From Ustilago trichophora (Eukaryota; Basidiomycota; Ustilaginomycetes; Ustilaginales; Ustilaginaceae), in NCBI GenBank assembly GCA_900323505.1, contig OOIN01000039.1:407451-471450 (forward strand): DNA of 64,000 bases. Direction: 5' to 3'. Every line of letters starts with the position of its first letter. Position 1 is the stretch's first letter. Position numbers and translations under genes: made by a program. Positions 44,253-54,954 of this stretch are shown piece after piece. Under the pieces are notes generated by a model that saw nothing but the letters and a program-made list of their open reading frames with translations, did not search any database and was not told where the DNA came from.

Positions 44253-46634
44253 ATGGGCCCAGAGACCTCGACTCGTCTACTCAACCTTCTGTATAATCAC
44301 GAATCTGTCGTCTTTGACGCCACCAATCCCAACCAAGATCATAGGACTGTCGCCCAGATTTTTGCAACGGCACGCGAGCTCGAATCCTTTTCGCAACAGC
44401 AGGACGCACTTCGTGGCACATTGAACAGAAATTTCCCGCGATCTCGTGATGATCGGCTCAACGAACGGCAAACACGCCACCGCGATCATCTCAAGCACCA
44501 GCTCGACGTCATGGCCAGCTTACGCACCTCCATCTATCACCGACAAACTGATCTCGAGGACTCGCTACACAATCCCCGCAGCCGCATGGACACGTCGGTG
44601 CAGGATGCATCAAAGCTTTCAGGGGCTGTGGAAATTGCAGCAAGGACAAGCTTGTCCTCTTTCTCCATGACCGTTCAAGAGCCGGCCACTCTGCAACAGG
44701 CCTGGGCTCAGAATGATTTCGAAAAGGTCGTCGAGTTCGCCTCGGACGCCATTGAGGAATTCGCCCAAGCACCTGCACGTCGGGATCATGACGGAATTCG
44801 GCAGCTTTGCGCAGGCCTATGGTGGCGCTTCAAAGCGTATCAGTCTATGAGACTCTTCTCTCTGGCAGTGTCAGATGCGAATCGCGCTTTCGAGCTGCTT
44901 GTACAGCTTGGCTTCGACATGAGGGACGGCTCCGGATTACTCCCAGCAAATACGTCGGAGAGCAGGTTACAAGAGCAAAGTGGCCAACGTACTCTCAAGC
45001 GCCTTGCCAGCAATGACAGCATTATTGCGGCCAAACGGCCCAGGCACGATACACAAACAGAGGCCTCTATACCTGCAGCATTCCACAACCTCTCTCTTGA
45101 GTCGATCCTAGCCATCGCCGACTATCTTGACCCGGCCGACTGCACCAGTCTCAGAAACACTTGTCGTGGAGTCAGAAGGATCCCCCAAATGTGGCAGTAT
45201 CTTGTCTTTGTGCGCATCAAGAAGACGCTCCGCAGTGGCTGGCATCGCGACACGATCCAAGCCTGCGTCGATGCTATCGACACATGCCAACGCCGGTCCC
45301 ACGGTGGATTGAGGAGCGTGATTCTCAAAGGTCTCATTCTCTCTGCAGACCTTCCGACCATTTTCGAGGCGCTGCGTCCAAGCCTGCAAAAGCTTTTTCA
45401 CCTGGCCATCCCGACGCTGGACCAGAAGCGTTGCTACCAAGACCTGTACCAGCATTGCCCCGGCCTAGCGAGCATCGACATTCGCATCAACCATCAAGAC
45501 GTCCCGGACAGCGCAGCTGAAAGACTTCTCTCAGCCCAATGCACTAGCTCGTTCCCGTCTTCGCAGATGCCGTACAAGCTGAGATACTTCTACGCAAGCC
45601 CTGAATTCCACTGCGGTGACCTGACACCTCACATGGCTCACCTTGAGGTCGCAACGGGAGTCAAATCCAGCTGCCAGGAGTCAAGGAATCTGGTCACAGC
45701 CCTCATTTCCGCGGCTGGAACGTTACGAGAATGGGTCGAATCTCCAGGGGTCAGATGGGGGGATGACCAGGTTGACATCGACGATTACGGCGTGTACAAC
45801 CAGACTCGTACGGCCACTGTCTTTCCGTGCCTTGTCAAGCTCAGTGCAATGTGGAGCGAACACTTGAACGAATGCGAATTCCCTGCGCTTGAAGAGCTGA
45901 GCATCAACGCGCATCGCCGTGTGGTAGGTGCTGGGACCCGCCAAGCCTACGTGGCCCGGGCTAGGGACATGATTCTGCAGACACCCACGCTCAAGAGGCT
46001 TGACGTCCTGCTTCCTTTCGATTGCGACAGCCAACGCAGCATAATGGAGGCCATAGCAGAGCTCAAACACCTCGAAGAGCTCAACATATGGACCAGATAC
46101 TGTGGGATCACCTTGCAGCCCTGGATTGATCGCCAAGGCGGTAGCAGCGACACGACCGCAACAGGCCATCTTCTGTGGCCAGCACTACACACACTGGGTA
46201 TCTTTATGCAGACAGTGCCGCTTTCGTCCGACAAGCACCTGGAGCGTCAGCTGTGCGAATTTCTGCTGTTGCGCTTCTTTCTGCAAAAAGGTTGTACTCC
46301 TGGCGAGCTCAAAAATCGAACAGGAGCAGCCTTGGCCGCCTACGACAAGAGCTCGCACAAGCTCAACAAGACTCAAAAGAAAAAACTTCTCGCCGAAGCT
46401 GCGGCCGCCGCCGCCGCCTCAAACTACCCGGGCAGATTTCAGACGCAGGGCGACATCAAGCAGGAGATTTTCTCGCCTGTGCTGTCCAAGCTAGTGTCGA
46501 ACCCCGAGACGCGCGGGGAGATGGAAAGTACGATGCCGAATGCGCTGCTGGATCAGCTGGTCGGCAACTATGTTGAGATGAGCATTGACGAGAACTTGCC
46601 GTCTCAGCGGCCACGATACCCCACCTGGATTTGA
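44253..46634 (+). CDS. F-box protein with N-terminal helical region
   Basis: 793 residues, single exon, ATG at 44253 (MGPETSTRLLNLLYNHE). Residues about 60-110 are charged and possibly coiled (QQQDALRGTLNRN, RQTRHRDHLKHQLDVMASLR). Residues about 145-215 resemble TPR-like helices (ATLQQAWAQNDFEKVVEFASDAIEEF). An F-box lies at about 277-320 (LSLESILAIADYLDPADCTSLRNTCRGVRR), followed by repeated Leu-rich segments like degenerate LRRs (GLRSVILKGLIL, LEELNIWTRY). The C-terminus has NKTQKKKLLAEAAAAAAAS. The family links substrates to SCF ubiquitin ligases. The architecture TPR-like plus F-box plus LRR recalls the fungal Pof3/Dia2 proteins, but I cannot establish that from reading. Confidence 0.82.
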   Translation: MGPETSTRLLNLLYNHESVVFDATNPNQDHRTVAQIFATARELESFSQQQDALRGTLNRNFPRSRDDRLNERQTRHRDHLKHQLDVMASLRTSIYHRQTDLEDSLHNPRSRMDTSVQDASKLSGAVEIAARTSLSSFSMTVQEPATLQQAWAQNDFEKVVEFASDAIEEFAQAPARRDHDGIRQLCAGLWWRFKAYQSMRLFSLAVSDANRAFELLVQLGFDMRDGSGLLPANTSESRLQEQSGQRTLKRLASNDSIIAAKRPRHDTQTEASIPAAFHNLSLESILAIADYLDPADCTSLRNTCRGVRRIPQMWQYLVFVRIKKTLRSGWHRDTIQACVDAIDTCQRRSHGGLRSVILKGLILSADLPTIFEALRPSLQKLFHLAIPTLDQKRCYQDLYQHCPGLASIDIRINHQDVPDSAAERLLSAQCTSSFPSSQMPYKLRYFYASPEFHCGDLTPHMAHLEVATGVKSSCQESRNLVTALISAAGTLREWVESPGVRWGDDQVDIDDYGVYNQTRTATVFPCLVKLSAMWSEHLNECEFPALEELSINAHRRVVGAGTRQAYVARARDMILQTPTLKRLDVLLPFDCDSQRSIMEAIAELKHLEELNIWTRYCGITLQPWIDRQGGSSDTTATGHLLWPALHTLGIFMQTVPLSSDKHLERQLCEFLLLRFFLQKGCTPGELKNRTGAALAAYDKSSHKLNKTQKKKLLAEAAAAAAASNYPGRFQTQGDIKQEIFSPVLSKLVSNPETRGEMESTMPNALLDQLVGNYVEMSIDENLPSQRPRYPTWI

Positions 46635-47552
46635 TGCGACAGAGACAGGCGAGTCTTGAGTTGAAGCTTTGTGCTCGGCTCGTTGCGCATGGATCTTGTG
46701 TTGTTTCACAGTAGTTACGATGATTGCCATTCGATCGATTCAAGTGCTGAAAGAGTGAACCGATGCACTAGAGATTCTGGAACGCAAGATCAAGATTGAG
46801 AGGCTGGCAGAGCTGAGTCGACGTATGGTCGTCGCCACGAGACCGAAAAAAGAACTGCCGGCTTGGTTTCTTCTCTTGAGGAAAAGACGTACAGACATGA
46901 GAAGCAGAGAGGATCACACACGTTGACGGACTTGCGCGGCGACTATGTTACGAGATGCGTTTATGATACAATGGGATGCTCTTTGGCCGGAAGCTTTGGT
47001 TGCATGTGGCTAGATGTCCGCACTGTTGATGCCCGAATGGGCATATGGAAAGCGGACCCGTGATGCATATTGACAAATTACGGCTGAGTGGGTAGCCGCG
47101 AAGGACTTCTGTATCGAACAATGGCAGGGTCGATTGGTGCGAGCTGATTGCCAACGGTAGCACAATATGCGTCCAAGGTGCAAGATGCATTTGCAGTCGA
47201 CGTATTGTTACCTTAGGAGTTGCGGGTAATCCAGGAACCGGACTGGGACCAGACCGGCGGTTGTTACTTGGGCGAAGCGAGCTTTAGCATCAGAGTGGCA
47301 TCCTCTGAGGGAGGTTGCGACCTACTCCGACGTGTTCGTGTATGGGCCAACTGTAACGGACAAACAGGTGGCTGAGGTTTCATCCAAAAATCTTGCGATG
47401 TACTTCAAGGGCAGACTTGTGAAGTATGGTGTACACGAGCAGCCCATTCGGGATCTAGAGCTCGAGCTGTGACGATGAAGGGCAGTGTATGCATGTCGAG
47501 CATGATGTGTGGTTGGAAGCTTGGAATTATGCTTGGACTTGATGAGCTTCAT
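46635..47552. other. Intergenic, nothing recognised
   Basis: About 920 bp between convergent genes. No protein-like frame, repeat or RNA gene is seen. Confidence 0.45.
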
Positions 47553-48038
47553 CTAGTAGCGATGCGATTGTTGCGGAGTCGTCGGCATCGACGGGTTTAC
47601 CAGCTGGGCCTGGCTCTGGTTCCAACCATACCGCTCATTGGTGGAAGCGACGAAGCTCGAGTTGAGCGCGACTCTGCTTTCCCCCCAGCCGTCGCTGTAT
47701 CCACCACCAAGTTGACGCGAAGAAGGGTTTGTGTTTGCAGTTGAGACCGAATTGGACGAGGGCAAAGATTGAAGACGCTCTGATTTCTCGTGCATCTCTC
47801 TGGCGCGCTTTCTGCGGCGGGAGCATGAACAGAGCCAGAAGAGGGCGGTGACTAGTAGGACAAAACCGACGAGACAAAAGACAATGACGATTGAGGTTTG
47901 AGTCTTTGTCAGGCCAGAAGTGGCATGTGCGGCTTTATCGCCGGCGGCCTGGCCGAGGTTGGAGATCTGGTCAGTGACGCCTGAGAAGGCAGCTGGATTG
48001 ACTTGACGTCGAAGTCTGATGATTCGGAGCTGCTGCAT
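47553..48038 (-). CDS. Small single-pass membrane protein, function unknown
   Basis: 161 residues from the ATG at 48038 (MQQLRIIRLRRQVNP). One clear transmembrane helix at residues 48-71 (TSIVIVFCLVGFVLLVTALFWLCS) is followed by a strongly basic stop-transfer segment (RRRKRAREMHEK) and a Ser/Asn/Gln-rich tail. There is no cleavable signal peptide, so the basic side should be cytosolic. The arrangement resembles fungal plasma-membrane proteins with a Ser-rich ectodomain, but here the ectodomain is short, so a further 5' exon is possible. I do not recognise a family. Confidence 0.7.
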   Translation of the reverse strand: MQQLRIIRLRRQVNPAAFSGVTDQISNLGQAAGDKAAHATSGLTKTQTSIVIVFCLVGFVLLVTALFWLCSCSRRRKRAREMHEKSERLQSLPSSNSVSTANTNPSSRQLGGGYSDGWGESRVALNSSFVASTNERYGWNQSQAQLVNPSMPTTPQQSHRY

Positions 48039-48612
48039 GGTGAAGGTGTTTGATGAGCTGGTAAACAGGAGCTGCTACGGTAGTGAGGCGATTGAGAAGA
48101 TGATTGTTGTTGCGATTGACCGGCAATCAGTGAGTGGGGTAGAACGAATGGGGTAGTTGTGTATGGATGTGTGGCTGTCTGTGGGGAATTAAAGAGCGAC
48201 TCGAAAGTTAAGGTGTGGAGCAATGGTGGTAGCCGTCAAAGAGTAGTGTTGTACAATGATGGAAGACCTGGACCAGCCAGGGGAGGGGAAACTAGAACAG
48301 CGGAACGAGAGTGCGGATCGTCTGGATGAGATGGGGAAGAGTGAAGAGGACGCTAGTAGTTCGGCAAAGATGAGGATTTGTTGACTTGGCGAGCGAGCGA
48401 AGCTGAGAAAGGCGAGGTGCATTTCTGGTGCTCAGGCGTATATTGCAAGCGTGTCGAGGCTCTGCTTTGAAAAGAAAAGAAAAAACCCCGCCTTGGGAAA
48501 AGCGCGCTCACATAGAGATGGCCTCGGTTACAAGCTCGGTTTATTAATATACGTGGTTGGTTGATCACCCTCGAAACAAAACGAGATGGTCGCCGTGCTC
48601 ACTGGCCCATTT

Positions 48613-48633
48613 GTACTGTACTGTACTGTACAG
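48613..48633. repeat. GTACTGTAC repeat
   Basis: Four overlapping GTACTGTAC units; member of the dispersed palindrome family, without the exact ACTGTACAGT core. Confidence 0.7.
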
Positions 48634-49619
48634 ACCAAAGAGTTGTTGAGGCCCATGAGCCATGTGCTTTTATTAATACATCCCAACACGATCACATCCA
48701 GACTCGGTCATAGCTGATGAGCAAGAGTCTGTAGCTGGCAATCCGGATGAGCTGCGGAGGAATCAAGGCGCATTCAGGGCTGTTCTTTATTTGGCATCCA
48801 AGCATGTGCAAGCGAGCCCTTCCAGACGTGTCGCGGCGACCTAGACATGCACAGTGATGCTCTCTCACACTATCTGCAGATTTTGAGCTTTTTCAATAAA
48901 CCTGCAATTTGCCCCTCCAAGCCCCGCAAGATTAGTCGCCGTAACAAATCGGGCCATCGGGAAAAGCTATCGAGATAAATCAATCAGAACAAGAATCATA
49001 CATAAATAAAAATAAAAAATAAAAATAAAAAAATTGAGCCCAGAAAAGATGACTTCGAAAAGGAGTGGCATGGTCTCGCTATCAGCCCAGACTACGCACA
49101 TCACGAGCTCCAATACTATGCCACGTCTGATGGCAAGAGCTAGCAGGTGATCCACATAGAGAGACCGAATTTCGCTGAATAGTCAAGACTCGGAATAATA
49201 AGGTGCGACTTTAGAACGATCTGCTCCGAGCCTTCTCTTTGACACCTGGGTCAGTTGACCTTGGCTGTCAGCATCAACATTCAAGTCATCGTCTGGTCGC
49301 CAATCACAAGGCATCAACATTTCTTGTTGGCGAGTACTCGCAGTCTGCCATATGTCGTGATTGCGACTTGTTGGCATGACTCGATCGCACTGGAACCGGA
49401 CAATAGCCTCAAGACCCCGTCTGAACAAGGAGCGACTACGGAACATAGGCTCAATTCGTCCTCACGTGGCGCCTTTGCCCACACTTTTGGGTGAGCGCTG
49501 TGGATCGGAAAGTTTCTTGGCTCGTCGAGAAGAAAAGTCGAATGGAAACGGCCGGGGTCATATGATTTCTGAGGTCTGCGCCCCCACCTCGCTGGCGGAA
49601 AGTGTGGGGGAAGGACGAC

Positions 49620-49632
49620 GGGGTTAGGGTTA
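49620..49632 (+). repeat. Short internal telomere-like motif
   Basis: GGGGTTAGGGTTA in the same orientation as the chromosome-end repeat, about 14 kb inside it. Followed by TATTACCCC. Confidence 0.6.
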
Positions 49633-50541
49633 TATTACCCCAGACGGCCGATGAATCGGCGAGTGCATCTACAGCCGAGTTGTCGAAACTTGTTGCCGAG
49701 TAAGAAGAAATGAAAGCTCGTGTCTGTTTCTATCCTCCAATGCCTCTGGCTTGTACCTTTCGCCGTCTGCCTGCACACCTGTGGCTCTTCGAGTCATGCT
49801 GTCCGATTAAGGAGAAAGTGAAACAGAGACCGCTGAGCCCATTGAACAAAGAAAGCGGTCAAAAGAGAGATAAGAGACTGGCGAAAAGCTCTACTGTTAC
49901 GGATCACAGCAACACTGGCTCGAGCATGGTTGAAAATTCTCCGACGAGAGTGCACAAGGACGAGATGAAGGCGTGGGGGCGAACAGATCTCGACCATGTC
50001 GGTGTTGAATCGTGCCAGCATGCTCTAGGAGGATCGGGCAATGTCTGCAGCCCCTGCCGCTTTGGCTAAAGCTCAAGGCGATTTGAACAGCTGACGTGCG
50101 AGTTCGGGTTGGGGATGTGATTCGTCGATCCTTTCGAATTTTGGCTCCCGGTGCCTAATATTCTAAATATGGTCAAAGCTGGTCACGAGACCGTACGAGG
50201 TAACTCAAACCAATGACAGCTCGACGATACTACTGCAATATACGCTGCCAACGAGTTTCGCAGCTCAGAGCGAGTCCACAGCAAACCACTTGGTGACGGC
50301 GATGCGAAATGAGGTGACCGAGTGGTATGAATGCCGACCAATGACAAGATATTGTACGGACATGACGATAGCGGTGGCTTTGAACACATGACGCTACACC
50401 TAGGAAAATTCAAGACGACTGCCGATGCAGCCCACTCAAGGCAGTCGAATACCCACACCGAAGCTAACTTGCAACGTGTGCGGCACTTTTGGGTTGAGGG
50501 TGAGAAATGTTGCGTCGAACAATGCACGTTGTGCTTGCACT

Positions 50542-50573
50542 GCACTGTACAGTGCAGTACTGTACAGTACTGT
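50542..50573. repeat. Two adjacent perfect palindromes
   Basis: GCACTGTACAGTGC (14 bp) at 50542-50555 overlaps CAGTACTGTACAGTACTG (18 bp) at 50555-50572. Each contains an exact ACTGTACAGT core. Confidence 0.85.
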
Positions 50574-50834
50574 ATGCTGGCTCAATCGAGGCTTTTGCTC
50601 GACACCATCTTTCTATCCATCGGGCTCACCTCCTGATCGGGATCTGAGTCGGTTTTCATGTTTAACACCAAGACCTAGCCTTTTCGCATTTAACGGGCCT
50701 CTCTGGCAAAAAAGGGTCTGGCACAATTTCAGTGGGAATTGATTTTGGTGTAGGTCTGTGGGGTCTCGTGCTCATGCACAGTATTTTTGAGAAGCGTCAA
50801 CACAGCCCCTGACTGCCACGACGCTCGCCAGTTT

Positions 50835-50859
50835 AAAAAAAAAAAAAAAAAAAAAAAAA
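50835..50859 (+). repeat. Homopolymer A25
   Basis: Twenty-five consecutive A in intergenic DNA; no associated element recognised. Confidence 0.8.
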
Positions 50860-51337
50860 GGTTGTGGGTGGAGGGCAGAGAGTGGTGTTGTTCTCTCACA
50901 TTCGGAAGCAAAGGGGCGGCGCGCGAAAAAAGCGTAAACCGTGTCAGATGATGCTGCTTCTTGTTGGATGACTGAGTTGTGCAATCTCAGCTTGGACACC
51001 GTCGAGCTTGTGCTTCTGGAGCGAAAGCCAACACCTCATCCAACTTGCTGGCTTGGACCCACACTTGCTTCGTCCCCACAAACTTGGCTGTCCTCCTCTG
51101 GTCCTCCTCTAGTCACTCATCGCTATATCAACTATATAAGTTCGGCTCTCCCGACACCTCTTTTATCGTGTAAATCATCATCCTCTTGTCGCACACTCTC
51201 TCTCGTCACCTTTAGATCTTTTCCCCCCCTCTCGTTTCGACTTTTTTTTGGTCAGCTCGACCCCTCGTCCTTGTTTTGACCGTAGCTCCTTGACATCCCC
51301 TCCTCGCGAGGAATTCACTTCTGCTTCATCTTTCGCA

Positions 51338-54300
51338 ATGGCTCCCTCCGTAGACCACCAATCCACAAATACACACCCTTCGTCCCTCGACGATGTCTCC
51401 AGGGTCAAGTCCGCCCTCTTGAGCGCTGCCAACTCGGCGCCCAGGAGCGGTTCCCACACCCCCATCGACCACGTCATTGCCAACAATGCTGGCTACACTG
51501 ACACCGTCTTCGAAGGCAAGGCTGACCAGGCTGCCCACGTCAAGCAGCTCCTCTCCAGCAAGGGCTTCATCCCTCCCGATCTTGTCACCGCCGAGGTCGA
51601 CTGGTTCTACGGGTAAGTCTTTCTCCCTCTCCCTCTCTCCGCTTCCTTGCTCGCCACCTCGGCTCGCATTGACTCACCTTTTTCTCCTTCCTTTGCTTGT
51701 CACTCGTGCTTCTTGTTCGCAGAAACCTCGGAATCGCAGACACCTACTTTGCTCTCGAGAGCGTAGAGACGGTTGCTGACCACATTCTCGCCCTTTTCGG
51801 TGCCAAGATTATGGCCTACACCAAGCACTCCAACAGTCTTGACATCGACCTCGAAAAGGTGTCGGACGACGGCGCCGTCTTCATCCACTCGTCCCAGGCC
51901 GGCAAGTCCCAGGCTGATGGCCCTCAATGGGAGCGACGCATCGACGCAAACTACCTCGACAAGTCGTCGGTCGACAAGGCCTACCGTCTCGAAACCTACC
52001 GTTCCGCTGGTTCCGTCTCGGCTCAGTCGCAGCAGCAGCTCCGATGCTACTTTTTGGCAAAGTGCAACTTTGTCGAGCCCCGTCCTGCCCCCGACTCGCC
52101 CAGCTACGCCGATATCCGCGCAGTTTCCGACAAGACTTTCCTCACCAAGGCCAGCGACAACACGCTCGACATCTACCAGAGCATCATGGACGAAGTGCTC
52201 CGCCGACAGGGCCCCGTCATCGAAATGTTCGAGGTTGAGGGCAGCCGAGAGCGGAGAATCGTCATTGGATACCGAATGGGCACCACAAACAGCTTCTTCA
52301 GCGCCCTCTCGGACCTCTACCACTTCTACGGCCTCTTCTCGTCCCGCAAGTATGTCGAGCAATTCTCCAACAACGTCACCATCATCTCGATCTACCTCAA
52401 CCCTCTCCCTTCCTCCAACAGCCCTCCCATCGAGCACTCGATCCACCAGGTCATGAAGGAGGCCTCCCTCATCTACGTCCTCCCCGACAACCCCTTCTTC
52501 CAGCCCGCTCTGGCCGAGAACACACACGCTGTCCAAGAAGCCACCTACGCCTACGTCGGCTGGCTCTTTGCCCAGCACTTCTGTAACCGTCTCGGTCAGG
52601 CCTACCAGTCGCTCCGAAACGTGCTCAACGAGAATGACTCGCAGCAGGCCGCCATTCTCAACGAGATCAAGCTCCGTTTCCGTGAGGAGACCTTCACCCG
52701 TCAGTCGATCCAGGAGGTCATTGAGAACCACCCTACCCTCATCCGACTCCTCTACGTCCACTTTGCCAACATCCACTACCCAGGTGGTGCCGATGACCAG
52801 GAGCTCGTCCCCACTCTTTCCTACCAGCGTCTCGTCAAGGAGGAGGTCCTCGACGACAACGAGATGTACGACCGCATCCGCAAGGCTGCCAACAACTCGC
52901 ACGAGCGACAGGTCCTCGAGGCCTTCCTCTTCTTCAACAAGGCCGTCCTCAAGACCAACTTTTATACCCCAACCAAGGTGGCTCTCTCCTTCCGTCTCGA
53001 CCCCGGCTTCTTGCCAGAGGTCGAGTACCCCGTCAAGCCCTACGGTATCATCTTTGTCGTCGGTGCCGAGTTTCGCGGCTTCCACGTCCGCTTCCGTGAT
53101 GTCGCCCGTGGTGGTATCCGAATCGTCCGATCCAGGAACCGCGAGAACTACTCGATCAACCAGCGAACCCTCTTCGATGAGAACTACGCCCTCGCTTCCA
53201 CACAGCATCTCAAGAACAAGGAGATCCCAGAAGGTGGTGCCAAGGGTACCATTCTCCCCACCCTTGACGCCAACCCCAAGCTCGCCTTTGAGAAGTACGT
53301 CGATGCCATCCTCGACCTCCTCATCAAGGGTCAGACCCCTGGTGTCAAGGAGGAGATTGTCGACCTTCTCGGCAAGGAGGAGATCCTCTTCCTCGGCCCC
53401 GACGAGGGTACCGCTGACCTCATGGACTTTGCCGCTGAGCACGCCCGCGCTCGTGGCGCTCCTTGGTGGAAGTCTTTCACCACCGGAAAGACCGCCGCCA
53501 CCCTCGGTGGTGTGCCCCACGATGTCTGGGGTATGACCTCGCTCTCGGTCCGTCAGTACATCATCGGTATCTACCGAATGCTCGGCCTCAAGGAGCAGGA
53601 GGTCACCAAGGTCCAGACTGGCGGGCCCGATGGTGACCTTGGCTCCAACGAGATCCTCCTCTCGGTTGATAAGACCGTCGCCATTATCGACGGCAGTGGT
53701 GTCATCTACGACCCTGTTGGTCTCAACAGGCAGGAGCTCGTGCGCCTCGCCAAGGCTCGTAAGATGATCTCCGAGTTTGACGCCTCCAAGCTCAGCTCGA
53801 ACGGCTACCGCGTTCTCGTCGAGCAGAACGACGTCAAGCTCCCCTCTGGTGAGATCATCCCCGATGGTGTCGCCTTCCGAAACTCGGCTCACCTCCGATT
53901 CAAGGCCGACCTCTTTGTTCCATGCGGTGGTCGTCCCGAGGCCATCAACATCTCGAACGTCAACCAGCTCTTCGATCAGGACGGAAAGCCTCACTTCAAG
54001 TACATTGTTGAGGGTGCCAACCTCTTCATCACCAGGCAAGCCCGTCTCGAGCTCGAGAAGCGCGGTGTCATCCTCTACCCCGATGCCTCGGCCAACAAGG
54101 GTGGTGTCACCTCATCCTCGCTCGAAGTGCTTTGCGGTCTCTCGCTCGAGGACGCCGAATATGTCGACTCGATGCTCTTCAAGGACGGCAAGCCCACCAA
54201 CTTCTACCTCTCGTACGTCCGCGACATCCAGACCATCATCGGCCGCAACGCTCGCGCCGAGTTCGAGGCCATCTGGCGAGAGAACATCGAGACCGGCAAG

Positions 54301-54609
54301 CCGCGATCCACCATCTCGACCGAGCTCAGCACCACGCTCAACAAGCTTTCCGAGGAGCTCGAGGCTACCGACCTCTTCTCCAACGAACAGCTCCGCTCTG
54401 CCGTTCTCGGTCAGGTCTTCCCTCCCACCCTCGTCAAGAAGGTCGGCCTCGCCAAGCTCATCGAGCGCATTCCCGAGGCGTATGCTCGTTCGGCCTTCGC
54501 CGCCAAGGTGGCTGCCAGCTTCGTCTACGCCAACGGCCCCAACGCCAGCCACGTCGATTTCTACAAGCACATTTCGACGCTCTTGGCGCCGCCCGCCGCG
54601 CAGCAGTAA
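51338..54609 (+). CDS. GDH2: NAD-dependent glutamate dehydrogenase (large fungal type)
   Basis: Catabolic deamination of glutamate to 2-oxoglutarate and ammonia. Exons 51338-51612 and 51723-54609, phase 2 (GTAAGT donor, CGCAG acceptor); 1,053 residues, typical for the large fungal enzyme. N-terminal regulatory region about 1-480. The catalytic domain has FRDVARGGIRIVRSRN, the lysine segment NKEIPEGGAKGTILP (about residues 589-600), GPDEGTADLMDFAAEHARARG and GGVPHDVWGMTSLSVRQY. The Rossmann part has VQTGGPDGDLGSNEIL and a downstream NINQ-like segment (INISNVNQLFDQDG), then EGANLFITRQARLELEKRGV. Complete, with no missing motif. The leader is pyrimidine-rich. Tail-to-tail with the arrestin gene, 345 bp apart; it lies about 9 kb from the telomere yet looks normal. 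Confidence 0.97.
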
Positions 54610-54954
54610 TTGCACGCAAGTTCATTTGCTCATAATACTCAAGTTTCGCGCTCCTTCTTCATGTTCTTTCTTGTCGTAGGGTCGTATGGACTTTTGTTTA
54701 TCAATAATCGGTGCAAGTTGTCCTTCTGGCAGCTTTGAGATGTGTAGATTACAGTTTCATTCTCCTAATTCCGTCATGGCCCCAGTGTGGTGTATCTCTT
54801 CTGATGACCGATCTCGCGTACTTGACTCTATGATGTAATCGTCTGAAATGCTACCGCAAGGATCATCGTTTCGCAATGAGGCCCGAATCGCGATGTAGCT
54901 GCCTGGTCATCGGGGGCGCGTCATTCCTTGTGGAGTTCCTTGCTTCTTGGTGCT
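54610..54954. other. Convergent 3' intergenic region
   Basis: 345 bp between GDH2 and the arrestin gene; 3' UTR sequence only, nothing recognised. Confidence 0.5.

Larger units (their letters stand above)
48039..51337. other. 3.3-kb gene-poor region with AT tracts, palindromes and a telomere-like motif
   Basis: Lies between divergent genes. It contains GTACTGTACTGTACTGTACAG (48613-48633), an (AAAAT)n tract (about 49003-49033), GGGGTTAGGGTTA (49620-49632), a double palindrome (50542-50573) and an A25 run (50835-50859). The last 200 bp before GDH2 form a CT-rich leader. Frames up to 119 codons occur but show no conserved character. Confidence 0.55.

Noticed and set aside
51700..54039. 779-codon open frame antisense to GDH2
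   Set aside because: Mirror frame produced by strong codon bias; Glu/Leu/Val/Asp-rich pseudo-protein with no motifs, while the plus strand encodes a complete GDH2.
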